Part shown: positions 40,696-51,481 of the stretch, in pieces
How positions within the stretch are numbered: the first letter of the stretch is position 1
Layout of the letters: the number at the start of each line of letters is the position of its first letter
Assembly (NCBI RefSeq): GCF_009711095.1
Contig: NZ_WMJZ01000021.1
Span: forward strand, 1-64,000
Length of the DNA: 64,000 bases
Source: Intestinirhabdus alba
GTDB taxonomy: Bacteria > Pseudomonadota > Gammaproteobacteria > Enterobacterales > Enterobacteriaceae
Direction: 5' to 3'
Notes under the pieces: generated by a model
What the model was told of the DNA's origin: nothing
What the model saw: the letters and a program-made list of their open reading frames with translations, nothing else
The model's database searches: none
Translations under genes and position numbers: made by a program

Positions 40696-41061
40696 GCTTG
40701 TTACCGTCATTATCAATCATGGACCATCCTAACATCCTTGCCATTACGATGGCAGTGTTACGGTCAAAGGTGAGTAAGGGACAGGGTGCTCTATCGGCGG
40801 ATAATCGCGTCAGATGGCCCGATCGTATTAAGGAATTTACGCGCAGCGAACGGTGCTACACTGCTATGTAGTGCATCTTTCTTTACGGTCAATGAGCAAG
40901 GTGTTAAATTGATCACGTTTTAGACCATTTTTTCGTCGTTATCCTGACGGATACCAACGAGAAAAGGTAACGGTTTTTTTGACATACGGTTTATCCCGAA
41001 TGGTGAAGGCGGCGTGTCGGCCATCGTCAGCATGACGGGTAGCAACATCAGGCGATACGTC
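40696..41061. promoter_or_regulatory. hemC-cyaA divergent control region
   Basis: 366 bp with no gene. Holds the hemC promoter (leftward) and the cyaA promoters (rightward), including a CRP site at 40902-40917. The part from about 40850 to 41000 resembles the E. coli cyaA P2 region. Exact starts were not assigned. Confidence 0.6.
40902..40917. promoter_or_regulatory. CRP-binding site of the cyaA promoter
   Basis: TGTTAAATTGATCACG matches TGTGA-N6-TCACA with a good right half. The same sequence occurs at the E. coli cyaA P2 promoter, where CRP-cAMP represses adenylate cyclase synthesis. Confidence 0.8.
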
Positions 41062-43608
41062 TTGTACCTCTATATTGAGACTCTGAAACAGAGACTGGAT
41101 GCCATTAATCAGCTGCGCGTTGATCGCGCGCTTGCCGCGATGGGGCCTGCTTTCCAGCAGGTATACAGTTTACTGCCAACATTATTGCACTATCACCACC
41201 CGCTGATGCCTGGCTACCTTGACGGTAACGTTCCCAGAGGCATTTGCCTTTACACGCCTGATGAAACTCAACGCCACTACCTGAACGAGCTGGAGCTGCA
41301 CCGCGGCCTGACGCCGCAGGACCCGCCCACGGGCGAGCTGCCGATTACCGGCGTTTACACCATGGGCAGCACCTCGTCGGTGGGGCAGAGCTGTTCATCG
41401 GACCTCGATATCTGGGTTTGCCACCAGTCCTGGCTCGATGGCGAAGAGCGCCAGCTGCTGCAGCAAAAATGCAGCCTGCTGGAGAGCTGGGCCGCCTCGC
41501 TGGGGGTGGAGGTCAGCTTTTTCCTGATCGACGAAAATCGTTTTCGCCATAATGAGAGCGGCAGCCTGGGCGGCGAAGACTGCGGCTCTACGCAGCATAT
41601 TCTGCTGCTCGATGAGTTTTATCGCACCGCCGTGCGTCTCGCCGGCAAGCGTATTCTGTGGAATATGGTGCCGGGCGGTGAAGAAGAGCATTACGATGAT
41701 TACGTCATGAAGCTCTACGCGCAGGGGGTGCTGACGCCGAACGAGTGGCTGGATCTGGGGGGCTTAAGCTCGCTCTCTGCCGAAGAGTATTTCGGTGCCA
41801 GCCTCTGGCAGCTCTATAAGAGCATCGACTCGCCCTATAAGGCGGTGCTGAAGACGCTGCTGCTGGAGGCCTACTCCTGGGAATACCCTAATCCGCGCCT
41901 GCTGGCGAAGGATATCAAACAGCGCCTGCACGACGGCGAAATCGTTTCGTTCGGTCTCGATCCCTACTGCATGATGCTGGAGCGCGTTACTGAATACCTG
42001 ACGGCGATTGACGATCCGACGCGCCTCGATCTGGTGCGTCGCTGCTTCTACCTGAAAGTTTGCGAAAAGCTGAGCCGCGAGCGCGCCTGCGTTGGCTGGC
42101 GTCGCGAAGTGCTAAGCCAGCTGGTAAGCGAGTGGGGTTGGGACGACGAACGCCTGGCGATGCTCGATAACCGCGCCAACTGGAAGATCGATCGGGTGCG
42201 CGAAGCGCACAACGAGCTGCTCGACGCCATGATGCAGAGCTACCGTAACCTGATCCGCTTTGCCCGTCGCAATAACCTCAGCGTCAGCGCCAGCCCGCAG
42301 GATATCGGCGTGCTTACCCGCAAGCTGTACGCCGCATTTGAAGCCCTGCCGGGCAAGGTCACGCTGGTGAATCCGCAAATTTCACCGGATCTCTCTGAGC
42401 CGAATCTGACCTTTATCCACGTGCCGGCGGGCCGGGCCAACCGTTCAGGCTGGTATCTGTACAACCGCGCGCCGAATATGGACTCCATCGTCAGCCACCA
42501 GCCGCTGGAATATAACCGCTACCTGAATAAACTGGTGGCCTGGGCCTGGTTTAACGGCCTGTTGACCTCGCGCACCCACCTGTTTATTAAGGGCAACGGG
42601 GTTGTCGATCTGCCGAAGCTGCAGGAGATGGTGGCCGACGTGTCGCACCATTTCCCGCTGCGGCTGCCCGCGCCGACGCCGAAAGCGCTCTACAGCCCGT
42701 GCGAAATACGCCACCTGGCGATTATCGTTAACCTCGAATACGATCCGACGACGGCGTTCCGCAATCAGGTGGTTCACTTCGACTTCCGCAAGCTGGACGT
42801 GTTCAGCTTCGGCGAAGCGCAGAACTGCCTGGTGGGCAGCGTGGACCTGCTGTACCGCAACTCGTGGAACGAGGTCCGCACCCTGCACTTCAACGGCGAG
42901 CAGGCGATGATCGAAGCGCTGAAGACCATTCTCGGCAAGATGCACCAGGATGCCGCGCCGCCGGATAGCGTGGAGGTGTTCTGCTACAGCCAGCATCTGC
43001 GCGGCCTGATCCGTACCCGCGTGCAGCAGCTGGTGTCTGAGTGTATCGATCTGCGTCTCTCCAGCACCCGCCAGGAAACCGGTCGCTTTAAGGCGCTGCG
43101 CGTCTCCGGCCAGACCTGGGGATTGTTCTTTGAGCGCCTGAACGTATCGGTACAAAAGCTGGAAAACGCCATTGAGTTTTACGGAGCCATTTCACACAAC
43201 AAGCTGCACGGCCTGTCGGTACAGGTAGAGACCAATCATGTGCAGCTGCCGTCGGTTGTCGATGGCTTCGCCAGCGAAGGGATTATCCAGTTCTTCTTCG
43301 AAGAGACCGGCGATCGGAAGGGCTTTAATATCTATATTCTTGACGAGAGCAACCGGGCGGAGGTCTATCACCACTGCGAGGGCAGCAAAGAGGAGCTGGT
43401 GCGCGACGTCAGTCGCTTCTACTCCTCGTCCCACGATCGCTTTACCTATGGCTCCAGCTTTATCAACTTCAACCTGCCGCAGTTTTACCAGATTGTAAAA
43501 AACGACGGGCGCGAACAGGTGATCCCGTTCCGCTCGCAGGCGATGGACGCCGCGGCACCGGTAAGCCCGGACCACGACGCGCCGCTGTTACAGCAATATT
43601 TTTCGTAG
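41062..43608 (+). CDS. cyaA: Adenylate cyclase, class I
   Basis: 848 aa, exactly the E. coli length. Makes cAMP. N-terminal catalytic domain (residues 1-~540) with the nucleotidyltransferase motif [18 protein letters not shown] (~residues 97-114); the C-terminal domain senses the PTS state through EIIA-Glc. TTG at 41062 is chosen, as in E. coli, where the weak TTG start limits expression; the upstream ATG frame (41014) has no family support. Confidence 0.96.
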   Translation: MYLYIETLKQRLDAINQLRVDRALAAMGPAFQQVYSLLPTLLHYHHPLMPGYLDGNVPRGICLYTPDETQRHYLNELELHRGLTPQDPPTGELPITGVYTMGSTSSVGQSCSSDLDIWVCHQSWLDGEERQLLQQKCSLLESWAASLGVEVSFFLIDENRFRHNESGSLGGEDCGSTQHILLLDEFYRTAVRLAGKRILWNMVPGGEEEHYDDYVMKLYAQGVLTPNEWLDLGGLSSLSAEEYFGASLWQLYKSIDSPYKAVLKTLLLEAYSWEYPNPRLLAKDIKQRLHDGEIVSFGLDPYCMMLERVTEYLTAIDDPTRLDLVRRCFYLKVCEKLSRERACVGWRREVLSQLVSEWGWDDERLAMLDNRANWKIDRVREAHNELLDAMMQSYRNLIRFARRNNLSVSASPQDIGVLTRKLYAAFEALPGKVTLVNPQISPDLSEPNLTFIHVPAGRANRSGWYLYNRAPNMDSIVSHQPLEYNRYLNKLVAWAWFNGLLTSRTHLFIKGNGVVDLPKLQEMVADVSHHFPLRLPAPTPKALYSPCEIRHLAIIVNLEYDPTTAFRNQVVHFDFRKLDVFSFGEAQNCLVGSVDLLYRNSWNEVRTLHFNGEQAMIEALKTILGKMHQDAAPPDSVEVFCYSQHLRGLIRTRVQQLVSECIDLRLSSTRQETGRFKALRVSGQTWGLFFERLNVSVQKLENAIEFYGAISHNKLHGLSVQVETNHVQLPSVVDGFASEGIIQFFFEETGDRKGFNIYILDESNRAEVYHHCEGSKEELVRDVSRFYSSSHDRFTYGSSFINFNLPQFYQIVKNDGREQVIPFRSQAMDAAAPVSPDHDAPLLQQYFS

Positions 43609-43651
43609 CGAGCGCCGGTCAGGCCGTGTATCACCCGCCCGGCCGTAACGC

Positions 43652-43972
43652 TTAACGGAAGCTCACCGCTTCCCCCGCCTGCTGCGTTGCCGCCCGTTCC
43701 AGCAGATCCCAGAAGGTTTCGCCGCTGCGGTCGCAGATCCATTCGTCGCCCTGCAGATCGAAGTGGTAGCCGCCCTGTTTGGTAGCCAGCCACACCTGGT
43801 GCAGTGGTTCCTGACGATTAATAATGATTTTGCTGCCGTTCTCAAAGGTGATGGTTAATACGCCGCCGTTGATTTCACAGTCGATATCCTGGTCAGAGTC
43901 CCGGCTATCCAGACGCTCTTCGATGGTCAGCCACAGCCGATCGGCAAGGCGGTGGAATTCACTGTCGTTCAT
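43652..43972 (-). CDS. cyaY: Frataxin-like iron-sulfur cluster protein CyaY
   Basis: 106 aa, the E. coli length. Acidic N-terminal helix ([20 protein letters not shown]), then a beta sheet with [20 protein letters not shown] and the conserved Trp-rich [14 protein letters not shown]. Binds iron and modulates IscS. Convergent with cyaA. ATG 43972 is chosen over 43978 by family length. Confidence 0.95.
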   Translation of the reverse strand: MNDSEFHRLADRLWLTIEERLDSRDSDQDIDCEINGGVLTITFENGSKIIINRQEPLHQVWLATKQGGYHFDLQGDEWICDRSGETFWDLLERAATQQAGEAVSFR

Positions 43973-44211
43973 TGTCATTTCTCGTGGTTTAGCGATGACG
44001 GCAGTATAAACGTAAAATCATTTTGGATGTATCTGTCGCGGCGGGCGACCGTCGGCATCGGCGCTGAACAAATCGCTTTTGTCGCCGTCAAAGAGTGGGC
44101 CTGCAGGAGGGCTCAGGAGAAATCACCGGGCTGTTTGTAGCCAAACTCTTGCTTTTACCTCTTCTCCTGCGATGATAGAAACAGAAAGCATGAACTTACG
44201 GGCAATCCACC

Positions 44212-44415
44212 ATGAAAAATGTGTTCCAGGCACTCGCTGTCCTTTTTACTCTGTTCAGCCTGACGGGCTGTGGGCTGAAGGGGCCGCTCTATTTCCCGCC
44301 GGCCGATAAAAACGCGCCGCCGCCGACGCAAAAAGTTGATACGCAGACGCAGTCAACGGTGCCGGACAGGAACGATCGCGCAACGGGAGAGGGTCCTTCC
44401 CAGGTGAACTACTGA
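44212..44415 (+). CDS. lptM: Small outer-membrane lipoprotein LptM (YifL)
   Basis: 67 aa. Lipoprotein signal with lipobox LTGC (lipidated Cys20) followed by GLKGPLYFPP. LptM binds the LPS translocon LptD/E and helps its oxidative maturation. The rest is a short Pro/Gln/Thr-rich tail. dapF follows after 37 bases. Confidence 0.93.
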   Translation: MKNVFQALAVLFTLFSLTGCGLKGPLYFPPADKNAPPPTQKVDTQTQSTVPDRNDRATGEGPSQVNY

Positions 44416-44452
44416 CGGTCGGCTTCTGTCCCCCGCGTGAACGGAGTAAATA

Positions 44453-45277
44453 ATGCAGTTCTCTAAAATGCATGGCCTTGGCAACGATTTTATGGTCGTT
44501 GACGCGGTAACGCAGAACGTCTTTTTTTCACCAGAGCTGATCCGTCGCCTGTCCGACAGGCATCTGGGCGTCGGCTTTGACCAGCTTCTGGTGGTTGAGC
44601 CTCCCTACGATCCGGAACTGGACTTTCACTACCGCATCTTCAACGCTGACGGTAGCGAAGTGTCGCAGTGCGGCAATGGTGCCCGCTGTTTCGCTCGCTT
44701 TGTCCGCCTGAAGGGGTTGACCAACAGGCGTGATATTCGCGTCAGTACCGCCAACGGCCGGATGGTGCTGAGCGTAACGGATAACGACCTGGTCAGAGTC
44801 AACATGGGCGAACCGAACTTTGAGCCTTCGCAGGTGCCTTTTCGCGCCAACAAAGCGGAGAAGACCTATATTATGCGCGCGGCCGAGCAGACGATCCTGT
44901 GCGGCGTGGTCTCAATAGGTAACCCGCACTGTGTGATTCAGGTTGATGACGTGGCGACGGCGGCGGTGGAAACGCTGGGGCCGGTGCTGGAAAGCCACGA
45001 ACGCTTTCCGGAGCGCGCCAATATCGGCTTTATGCAGGTCGTAAAACGTGAGCTGGTTCGCCTGCGCGTCTACGAGCGTGGAGCCGGTGAAACGCAGGCC
45101 TGCGGCAGCGGCGCGTGCGCGGCGGTGGCGGTTGGTATTCAGCAGGGGCTGCTGGCCGCAGAGGTGCGCGTGGAGCTGCCGGGTGGACGCCTGGATATCG
45201 CCTGGAAAGGGCCGGGTCATCCGCTGTATATGACCGGTCCGGCGGCGCACGTTTATGACGGATTTATTCATCTATGA
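44453..45277 (+). CDS. dapF: Diaminopimelate epimerase
   Basis: 274 aa. PLP-independent racemase that makes meso-DAP for lysine and peptidoglycan. Catalytic cysteines in [13 protein letters not shown] (~Cys73) and [14 protein letters not shown] (~Cys217); N-terminal [15 protein letters not shown]. Overlaps yigA by 4 bases. Confidence 0.97.
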   Translation: MQFSKMHGLGNDFMVVDAVTQNVFFSPELIRRLSDRHLGVGFDQLLVVEPPYDPELDFHYRIFNADGSEVSQCGNGARCFARFVRLKGLTNRRDIRVSTANGRMVLSVTDNDLVRVNMGEPNFEPSQVPFRANKAEKTYIMRAAEQTILCGVVSIGNPHCVIQVDDVATAAVETLGPVLESHERFPERANIGFMQVVKRELVRLRVYERGAGETQACGSGACAAVAVGIQQGLLAAEVRVELPGGRLDIAWKGPGHPLYMTGPAAHVYDGFIHL

Positions 45278-45981
45278 AACGGTCAGAGGAAGAGCTACAG
45301 GAAGTGCAGATGGCGCTTGATGACCGGGCTGTGGTCGATTATCTGTTGAAAAATCCTGAGTTTTTTATCCGCAACGCGCGCGCCGTAGAGGCGATTCGCG
45401 TCCCTCATCCGGTGCGCGGCTCGGTTTCGCTGGTGGAGTGGCATCTGGCCCGCGCGCGCAACCATATTCATCAGCTTGAAGAAAATATGTCGCTGCTGGT
45501 GGAGCAGGCCGGTGCCAACGAAAGCCTGTTTTATCGTCTGCTGAGTCTGCAAAGCCGCATGGCGACGGCCGACAGCCTGGACGATATGCTGATGCGTTTT
45601 CACCGCTGGGCGCGGGAGCTGGGGCTGGCCGGTGCGACGATCCGCCTGTTCCCGGACCGCTGGCGTCTGGGCGCGCCGTCAAGCTATACCCACCTGGCTC
45701 TCAGCCGCCAGGCCTTTGAGCCGCTGCGTATTCAGCGGCTGGGGCAGAAGCAGCACTATCTCGGGCCGCTCAATGGCCCGGAGCTGCTGGTGATGCTGCC
45801 GGAGGCGAAGGCGATCGGCTCGGTGGCGATATCGATGCTTGGGCGCGAAGGCGAGCTTGGGGTGCTCCTCTTTTACAGCCGCGACGCTCATCACTATCAG
45901 CCGGGGCAGGGCACGCTGCTGCTGCAGGAGATCGCCAGAATGCTGCCGGCTCTGATTGAGCGATGGATAGAACGGGTATGA
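45274..45981 (+). CDS. yigA: DUF484 family protein YigA
   Basis: 235 aa, the usual length. A DUF484/GAF-like fold with a short coiled coil near residues 50-75 and a GAF-like C-terminal half. Function unknown. Always between dapF and xerC in enterics, and it overlaps both by 4 bases, so it is translationally coupled to the recombinase gene. Confidence 0.93.
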   Translation: MKRSEEELQEVQMALDDRAVVDYLLKNPEFFIRNARAVEAIRVPHPVRGSVSLVEWHLARARNHIHQLEENMSLLVEQAGANESLFYRLLSLQSRMATADSLDDMLMRFHRWARELGLAGATIRLFPDRWRLGAPSSYTHLALSRQAFEPLRIQRLGQKQHYLGPLNGPELLVMLPEAKAIGSVAISMLGREGELGVLLFYSRDAHHYQPGQGTLLLQEIARMLPALIERWIERV

Positions 45982-46874
45982 CGGATCTCTCCACGGCCGT
46001 TACGCGCTTTTTGCGCTACCTTAGCGTCGAGCGTCAGCTCAGCCCGATGACTCTGCTCAGCTACCGGCGTCAGCTTGACGCCATGATCGCTCTGGCCGGA
46101 GAGCGGGGCCTGAGAAGCTGGCAACAGTGTGACGTGGCGATGGTGCGCAGTTTTGCGGTGCACGCCCGCCGCCAGGGGCTGAGCCCCGCCAGCCTGGCGC
46201 TGCGCCTTTCCGCCCTGCGCAGCTTTTTTGACTGGCTGGTCTCCCGGGGCGAGCTGAAGGCTAACCCGGCAAAAGGCGTTCCCGCGCCAAAAGCGTCGCG
46301 CCATCTGCCAAAAAATATTGACGTGGACGATGTCAATCGCCTGCTGGATATCGACCTCAACGATCCGCTCGCCGTGCGCGATCGGGCGATGCTGGAGGTG
46401 ATGTACGGCGCCGGGCTGCGTCTGTCCGAGCTGGTGGGGCTGGATAGTAAACATCTGGATCTCGACTCCGGCGAGGTGTGGGTGATGGGAAAAGGCAGCA
46501 AAGAGCGCCGCCTGCCCATCGGCCGCAATGCGGTGGAGTGGATCGCGCGCTGGCTGGATCTGCGCGGCCTGTTCGGCAGCGATGACGACGCGCTGTTTCT
46601 CTCGAAGCTGGGCAAGCGGATCTCCGCGCGCAATGTGCAGAAGCGCTTTGCGGAATGGGGGATCAGGCAGGGGCTGAACAGCCATGTCCATCCCCATAAG
46701 CTGCGCCACTCCTTCGCCACGCATATGCTGGAGTCAAGCGGCGATCTGCGCGGCGTCCAGGAGCTGCTGGGCCACGCCAACCTCTCCACCACGCAAATCT
46801 ATACTCATCTTGATTTTCAACGGCTTGCTGCGGTGTACGATGCGGCGCATCCGCGCGCCAAACGGGGGAAATAA
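45978..46874 (+). CDS. xerC: Tyrosine recombinase XerC
   Basis: 298 aa. With XerD resolves chromosome dimers at dif. N-terminal core-binding SAM-like domain (residues 1-~90) and catalytic domain with Arg in [12 protein letters not shown], Lys in [22 protein letters not shown] (His/Arg), His in [10 protein letters not shown] and Tyr in IYTHL (~residue 275). ATG 45978 overlaps the yigA stop; the upstream ATG 45963 lies inside yigA. Overlaps yigB by 1 base. Confidence 0.96.
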   Translation: MTDLSTAVTRFLRYLSVERQLSPMTLLSYRRQLDAMIALAGERGLRSWQQCDVAMVRSFAVHARRQGLSPASLALRLSALRSFFDWLVSRGELKANPAKGVPAPKASRHLPKNIDVDDVNRLLDIDLNDPLAVRDRAMLEVMYGAGLRLSELVGLDSKHLDLDSGEVWVMGKGSKERRLPIGRNAVEWIARWLDLRGLFGSDDDALFLSKLGKRISARNVQKRFAEWGIRQGLNSHVHPHKLRHSFATHMLESSGDLRGVQELLGHANLSTTQIYTHLDFQRLAAVYDAAHPRAKRGK

Positions 46875-47590
46875 TGCGTTTTTACCGGCCAACGGGCCAG
46901 ATTGCTGCTCTCACCTTCGATCTCGACGATACGCTGTATGATAACCGTCCGGTTATCCTGCGCACCGAGCAGGAGGCGCTTGCCTTTGTGCAGAACTATC
47001 ATCCGGCGCTGCGTACCCTGCAGAATGCCGATCTGCAGCGCCTGCGCCACGCGGTGCGCGAGGCGGAGCCGGACATTTACCACGACGTCACCCGCTGGCG
47101 CTGGCGTACGGTTGAGCGCGCGATGCTGAACGCCGGGCTGTCGGCGGCGGAGGCGGAGGCGGGGGCCAACGCGGCGGCGGTAAATTTTGCGAAATGGCGC
47201 AGCCGGGTGGAGGTGCCGCAGGCCACCCACGACACGCTGAAGCGGCTTGCCGCAAAGTGGCCGCTGGTGGCGATCACCAACGGCAACGCCCAGCCTGAGC
47301 TGTTTGGTCTGGGCGACTATTTTAAATTTGTGCTGCGCGCCGGCCCGGACGGCCGCTCCAAGCCGTTCAGCGATATGTATCTTCTGGCGGCGGAAAAGCT
47401 GAATCTGCCGATCGGGGAGATCCTGCACGTGGGCGACGATCTGACCACCGACGTGGCCGGGGCGATCCGCTGTGGTATGCAGGCCTGCTGGCTCAGGCCG
47501 GAAAATGCCGACCTGATGCACGCGGCAGACAGCCGCCTGCTGCCGCACCTGGAAATTTCACGGTTGGCATCTCTGACCTCGCTGATATAA
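46874..47590 (+). CDS. yigB: HAD phosphatase YigB (FMN / riboflavin precursor phosphatase)
   Basis: 238 aa HAD-family hydrolase, subfamily IA. Motif [12 protein letters not shown], motif II in AITNGN, motif III Lys in [10 protein letters not shown], motif [16 protein letters not shown]. coli YigB dephosphorylates FMN and the riboflavin intermediate ARPP. The uvrD promoter overlaps its 3' end. Confidence 0.94.
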   Translation: MRFYRPTGQIAALTFDLDDTLYDNRPVILRTEQEALAFVQNYHPALRTLQNADLQRLRHAVREAEPDIYHDVTRWRWRTVERAMLNAGLSAAEAEAGANAAAVNFAKWRSRVEVPQATHDTLKRLAAKWPLVAITNGNAQPELFGLGDYFKFVLRAGPDGRSKPFSDMYLLAAEKLNLPIGEILHVGDDLTTDVAGAIRCGMQACWLRPENADLMHAADSRLLPHLEISRLASLTSLI

Positions 47591-47591
47591 T
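47564..47591 (+). promoter_or_regulatory. uvrD promoter
   Basis: TTGGCA (47564-47569), 16-bp spacer, TATAAT (47586-47591). It overlaps the end of yigB, as in E. coli. Confidence 0.88.
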
Positions 47592-47602
47592 CACCAGCGA
47601 TT

Positions 47603-47618
47603 CTGTATAAATTCCCAG
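47603..47618. promoter_or_regulatory. LexA (SOS) box of uvrD
   Basis: CTGTATAAATTCCCAG fits CTG-N10-CAG and lies 11 bases after the -10, over the transcription start. It matches the E. coli uvrD SOS box in place and nearly in sequence. Confidence 0.88.
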
Positions 47619-47774
47619 GTTTTTACTACGTGTCATTCTTTGGCCCGCAGGTGCGTTAACGGCTCTTATTTCTCCCGACGGCATAGCCAGTCTATGCTCC
47701 CGGCGAGCCGGTCGCCCTCTGCTAACCGGAGCGGTGCGCGTAGCGGTTCACTCTACTTTTACGCGGCGGTGCCA

Positions 47775-49937
47775 ATGGACGTTTCTTACCTGCTCGACAG
47801 CCTCAATGACAAACAGCGCGAAGCGGTGGCCGCGCCGCGCAGCAATATGCTGGTGCTGGCGGGGGCGGGGAGCGGTAAAACCCGCGTGCTGGTGCACCGC
47901 ATCGCCTGGCTGCTGTCGGTGGAGAACAACTCGCCTTACTCGATTATGGCGGTGACCTTCACCAATAAGGCGGCGGCGGAGATGCGCCACCGGATCGGGC
48001 AGATTATGGGCACCAGCCAGGGCGGCATGTGGGTTGGCACCTTCCACGGTCTGGCCCACCGCCTGCTGCGCGCGCACCATATGGACGCCGGGCTGCCGCA
48101 GGATTTCCAGATCCTCGATAGCGAAGATCAGCTGCGGCTGCTCAAGCGGCTGATCAAGGCCATGAACCTCGACGAGAAGCAGTGGCCGCCGCGCCAGGCG
48201 ATGTGGTACATCAACGGCCAGAAGGACGAGGGGCTGCGCCCGCACCATCTGCAGAGCTTCGGCAATCCGGTGGAGCAGACCTGGCAGAAGGTCTACCAGG
48301 CCTACCAGGAGGCGTGCGATCGCGCGGGCCTCGTGGATTTCGCCGAGCTGCTGCTGCGCGCCCACGAGCTATGGCTCAACAAGCCGCATATTCTGCAGCA
48401 CTATCGCGAGCGCTTTACCAATATCCTGGTGGACGAATTCCAGGATACCAACAACATTCAGTACGCCTGGGTCCGCCTGCTGGCGGGTGATACCGGCAAG
48501 GTGATGATCGTCGGTGATGATGACCAGTCCATCTACGGCTGGCGCGGGGCGCAGGTGGAAAACATCCAGCGCTTCCTCAACGACTTCCCCGGCGCGCAGA
48601 CCATCCGTCTGGAGCAGAACTACCGCTCGACCAGCAACATTCTCAGCGCGGCGAACGCCCTGATTGAAAACAACAACGGGCGGCTGGGTAAGAAGCTGTG
48701 GACCGACGGCGTCGACGGCGAGCCGATCTCCCTCTATTGCGCGTTCAACGAGCTGGACGAAGCGCGCTTCGTGGTTAACCGCATTAAAACCTGGCAGGAC
48801 AACGGCGGGGCGCTTGCGCAGTGCGCCATCCTCTATCGCAGCAACGCCCAGTCGCGCGTGCTGGAAGAGGCGCTGCTGCAGGCCAGTATGCCGTACCGTA
48901 TCTACGGCGGAATGCGCTTCTTTGAGCGTCAGGAAATTAAGGACGCACTCTCCTATCTGCGCCTGATCGCCAACCGCAATGACGACGCGGCGTTTGAGCG
49001 GGTGGTCAACACCCCGACGCGCGGCATCGGCGATCGCACGCTGGATGTGGTGCGGCAGACTGCCCGCGACCGCCAGCTGACCCTGTGGCAGGCGTGCCGC
49101 GAGCTGCTGCAGGAGAAGGCGCTGGCCGGCCGCGCCGCCGGCGCGCTGCAGCGCTTTATCGAGCTGGTGGATGCGCTGGCGCAGGAGACGGCGGAGATGC
49201 CGCTGCACGTGCAGACCGATCGGGTGATTAAAGACTCCGGCCTGCGCACGATGTATGAGCAGGAGAAGGGCGAGAAGGGCCAGACCCGAATCGAAAACTT
49301 AGAGGAGCTGGTGACGGCGACGCGCCAGTTCAGCTACAACGAAGAAGATGAAGATCTGATGCCGCTGCAGGCGTTTCTCTCCCATGCGGCGCTGGAGGCG
49401 GGTGAAGGGCAGGCGGACACCTGGCAGGATGCGGTGCAGCTGATGACCCTGCACTCGGCAAAAGGGCTGGAGTTTCCGCAGGTGTTTATCGTCGGCATGG
49501 AGGAGGGCATGTTCCCCAGCCAGATGTCTCTGGACGAGGGCGGCCGCCTGGAAGAGGAGCGCCGCCTGGCGTACGTGGGCGTCACCCGCGCGATGCAGAA
49601 GCTGACGCTGACGTATGCCGAAACGCGCCGCCTGTACGGTAAAGAGGTCTACCACCGGCCGTCGCGCTTTATCGGCGAGCTGCCGGAGGCGTGCGTTGAG
49701 GAGGTGCGCCTGCGCGCCACCGTCAGCCGTCCGGTCAGCCATCAGCGGATGGGAACGCCGATGGCGGAAAACGATACCGGCTATAAGCTTGGCCAGCGGG
49801 TGCGCCATGCGAAGTTTGGCGAGGGCACCATCGTCAACCTCGAAGGCAGCGGCGAGCACAGCCGCCTGCAGGTCGCCTTCCAGGGACAGGGGATCAAATG
49901 GCTGGTGGCGGCCTATGCGAAGCTGGAGTCGGCCTGA
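47775..49937 (+). CDS. uvrD: DNA helicase II UvrD
   Basis: 720 aa, the E. coli length. SF1A 3'-5' helicase for nucleotide excision and mismatch repair. Walker A GAGSGKTR (~residues 29-36), Walker [64 protein letters not shown]-terminal Tudor-like domain (GYKLGQRVRHAKFGEG) contacts RNA polymerase. ATG 47775 is chosen; the frame stays open from 47640 through the leader. Confidence 0.97.
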   Translation: MDVSYLLDSLNDKQREAVAAPRSNMLVLAGAGSGKTRVLVHRIAWLLSVENNSPYSIMAVTFTNKAAAEMRHRIGQIMGTSQGGMWVGTFHGLAHRLLRAHHMDAGLPQDFQILDSEDQLRLLKRLIKAMNLDEKQWPPRQAMWYINGQKDEGLRPHHLQSFGNPVEQTWQKVYQAYQEACDRAGLVDFAELLLRAHELWLNKPHILQHYRERFTNILVDEFQDTNNIQYAWVRLLAGDTGKVMIVGDDDQSIYGWRGAQVENIQRFLNDFPGAQTIRLEQNYRSTSNILSAANALIENNNGRLGKKLWTDGVDGEPISLYCAFNELDEARFVVNRIKTWQDNGGALAQCAILYRSNAQSRVLEEALLQASMPYRIYGGMRFFERQEIKDALSYLRLIANRNDDAAFERVVNTPTRGIGDRTLDVVRQTARDRQLTLWQACRELLQEKALAGRAAGALQRFIELVDALAQETAEMPLHVQTDRVIKDSGLRTMYEQEKGEKGQTRIENLEELVTATRQFSYNEEDEDLMPLQAFLSHAALEAGEGQADTWQDAVQLMTLHSAKGLEFPQVFIVGMEEGMFPSQMSLDEGGRLEEERRLAYVGVTRAMQKLTLTYAETRRLYGKEVYHRPSRFIGELPEACVEEVRLRATVSRPVSHQRMGTPMAENDTGYKLGQRVRHAKFGEGTIVNLEGSGEHSRLQVAFQGQGIKWLVAAYAKLESA

Positions 49938-50000
49938 ATTTCGCCTCAGGCCGGTAGTATTCTGAAAAATAGCGGTTTAAATAACTCGGGCCGCGTGAGA

Positions 50001-50119
50001 AGACGTAAGGCGCTTTGACGCGCCGCCTGTCGCATCAGGCGTGAAGCATGGCTTTTCCCTGAGAGGAAACCGGCGCTGTTCTGGCCTGATAAGGGCGCAA
50101 TCGCGCCGCGCGTCCGGCG
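50001..50119. repeat. REP pair (BIME-like) between uvrD and corA
   Basis: Two REP-type palindromes, about 50001-50040 (ends CATCAGGC) and about 50083-50119 (starts GGCCTGATAAGG, ends CGTCCGGC), in opposite orientation. E. coli has yigE in this gap; no trace of yigE is seen here. Confidence 0.7.
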
Positions 50120-50214
50120 TCTTCAAACTTTACGATCCGCGCCCTGCGTTTGCCCTCCCGATACTCACCAACGGTTAAGGACGACACCTGTTGCTTTTCG
50201 CATTTCGTTGCGTG

Positions 50215-50243
50215 TTGACGACAAATTTTTGCTGGCGTAACAT
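50215..50243 (+). promoter_or_regulatory. corA promoter
   Basis: TTGACG (50215-50220), 17-bp spacer, TAACAT (50238-50243). The predicted start near 50250 gives a ~235-nt leader containing corL and a stable hairpin. Confidence 0.75.
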
Positions 50244-50275
50244 GCGCGCACGATTACGTTAAGAGGACATTCGCC

Positions 50276-50332
50276 TTGGACACACCCAGTAGATACTGGC
50301 TCACTATCCTGTCATCCAGGATCAACTCCTAA
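50276..50332 (+). CDS. corL: corA leader peptide CorL-like (18 aa)
   Basis: TTG at 50276 with AGAGGA at 50262-50267 starts an 18-codon frame MDTPSRYWLTILSSRINS, stop TAA at 50330-50332. A short leader peptide, corL, is known in Salmonella, where its translation governs Rho-dependent termination in the corA leader. Position, promoter and hairpin fit this model. Identity is from context, not from alignment. Confidence 0.65.
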   Translation: MDTPSRYWLTILSSRINS

Positions 50333-50360
50333 GGCTATCCCTCTTTGCTGATAGCCTTAG
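50329..50360 (+). promoter_or_regulatory. corA leader stem-loop overlapping the corL stop
   Basis: Perfect 11-bp stem CTAAGGCTATC/GATAGCCTTAG with a 10-base loop. The 5' arm contains the corL stop codon, so a terminating ribosome would open the stem. No T-run follows, so it is a switch-type element rather than an intrinsic terminator. Confidence 0.7.
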
Positions 50361-50485
50361 CGGTTGTCAGCGACTTCTTCTGTTTCCCGTCGCGCTGAGT
50401 CAGGCTGTTTAATGGTCTGAAACCCAATGTGTTTCTGTGTGCCCACCGAACCGTCCGATATTTTTACGCATTGGGAGTCCCGGTC

Positions 50486-51436
50486 ATGCTGAGCGCATTT
50501 CAACTGGAAAATAATCGCCTGTCCCGGCTGGAAGGCGAAGAAACACATCCCCTGGTCGATGCCGTATGGGTCGATCTGGTCGAGCCGGATGATGACGAGC
50601 GAATGCGCGTCCAGTCCGAGCTGGGCCAGAGCCTGGCGACGCGCCCTGAGCTGGAGGATATCGAAGCCTCCGCCCGTTTTTTCGAAGATGAAGACGGCCT
50701 GCACATTCACTCTTTTTTCTTTTTTGAAGACGCCGACGATCACGCCGGTAACTCGACCGTGGCGTTTACCATCCGCGACGGCCGCCTGTTCACCCTGCGT
50801 GAACGTGAGCTGCCCGCCTTTCGCCTGTACCGGATGCGCGCCCGCAGCCAGGCGATGATGGACGGCAACGCTTATGAGCTGCTGCTGGATCTGTTTGAAA
50901 CCAAAATCGAACAGCTGGCGGATGAGATTGAAAATATCTACAGCGATCTGGAGCAGCTGAGCAGGGTGATTATGGAAGGGCACCAGGGCGATGAATATGA
51001 TGAAGCGCTCTCCACCCTGGCGGAGCTGGAGGATATCGGCTGGAAGGTGCGTCTGTGCCTGATGGATACCCAGCGCGCGCTAAACTTCCTGGTTCGCAAG
51101 GCGCGTCTGCCGGGCGGGCAGCTGGAGCAGGCGCGTGAGATCCTGCGCGATATTGAATCCCTGCTGCCGCACAATGAATCTCTGTTTCAGAAGGTTAACT
51201 TCCTGATGCAGGCGGCGATGGGTTTTATCAATATTGAGCAGAACCGCATTATTAAGATCTTCTCGGTGGTTTCGGTGGTGTTCCTGCCGCCGACGCTGGT
51301 GGCCTCCAGCTATGGGATGAACTTTGAATTTATGCCGGAGCTGAAGTGGAGCTTCGGCTACCCCGGAGCCATTATCTTAATGCTCCTCGCAGGCCTGGCC
51401 CCGTATCTGTACTTCAAGCGCAAGAACTGGCTGTAG
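50486..51436 (+). CDS. corA: Magnesium/cobalt transporter CorA
   Basis: 316 aa, the E. coli length. Pentameric Mg2+ channel. Large acidic cytoplasmic N-domain, long stalk helix, then two transmembrane helices at the C-terminus with the [10 protein letters not shown] signature (GMN filter) between them and the basic tail [11 protein letters not shown] 50486 gives the family start [12 protein letters not shown]; the frame is open from 50429. Confidence 0.97.
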   Translation: MLSAFQLENNRLSRLEGEETHPLVDAVWVDLVEPDDDERMRVQSELGQSLATRPELEDIEASARFFEDEDGLHIHSFFFFEDADDHAGNSTVAFTIRDGRLFTLRERELPAFRLYRMRARSQAMMDGNAYELLLDLFETKIEQLADEIENIYSDLEQLSRVIMEGHQGDEYDEALSTLAELEDIGWKVRLCLMDTQRALNFLVRKARLPGGQLEQAREILRDIESLLPHNESLFQKVNFLMQAAMGFINIEQNRIIKIFSVVSVVFLPPTLVASSYGMNFEFMPELKWSFGYPGAIILMLLAGLAPYLYFKRKNWL

Positions 51437-51481
51437 CATTGCGCTGCCGGGGGGCAGCGGTGGCTGCCTCCCGGATGTGAT

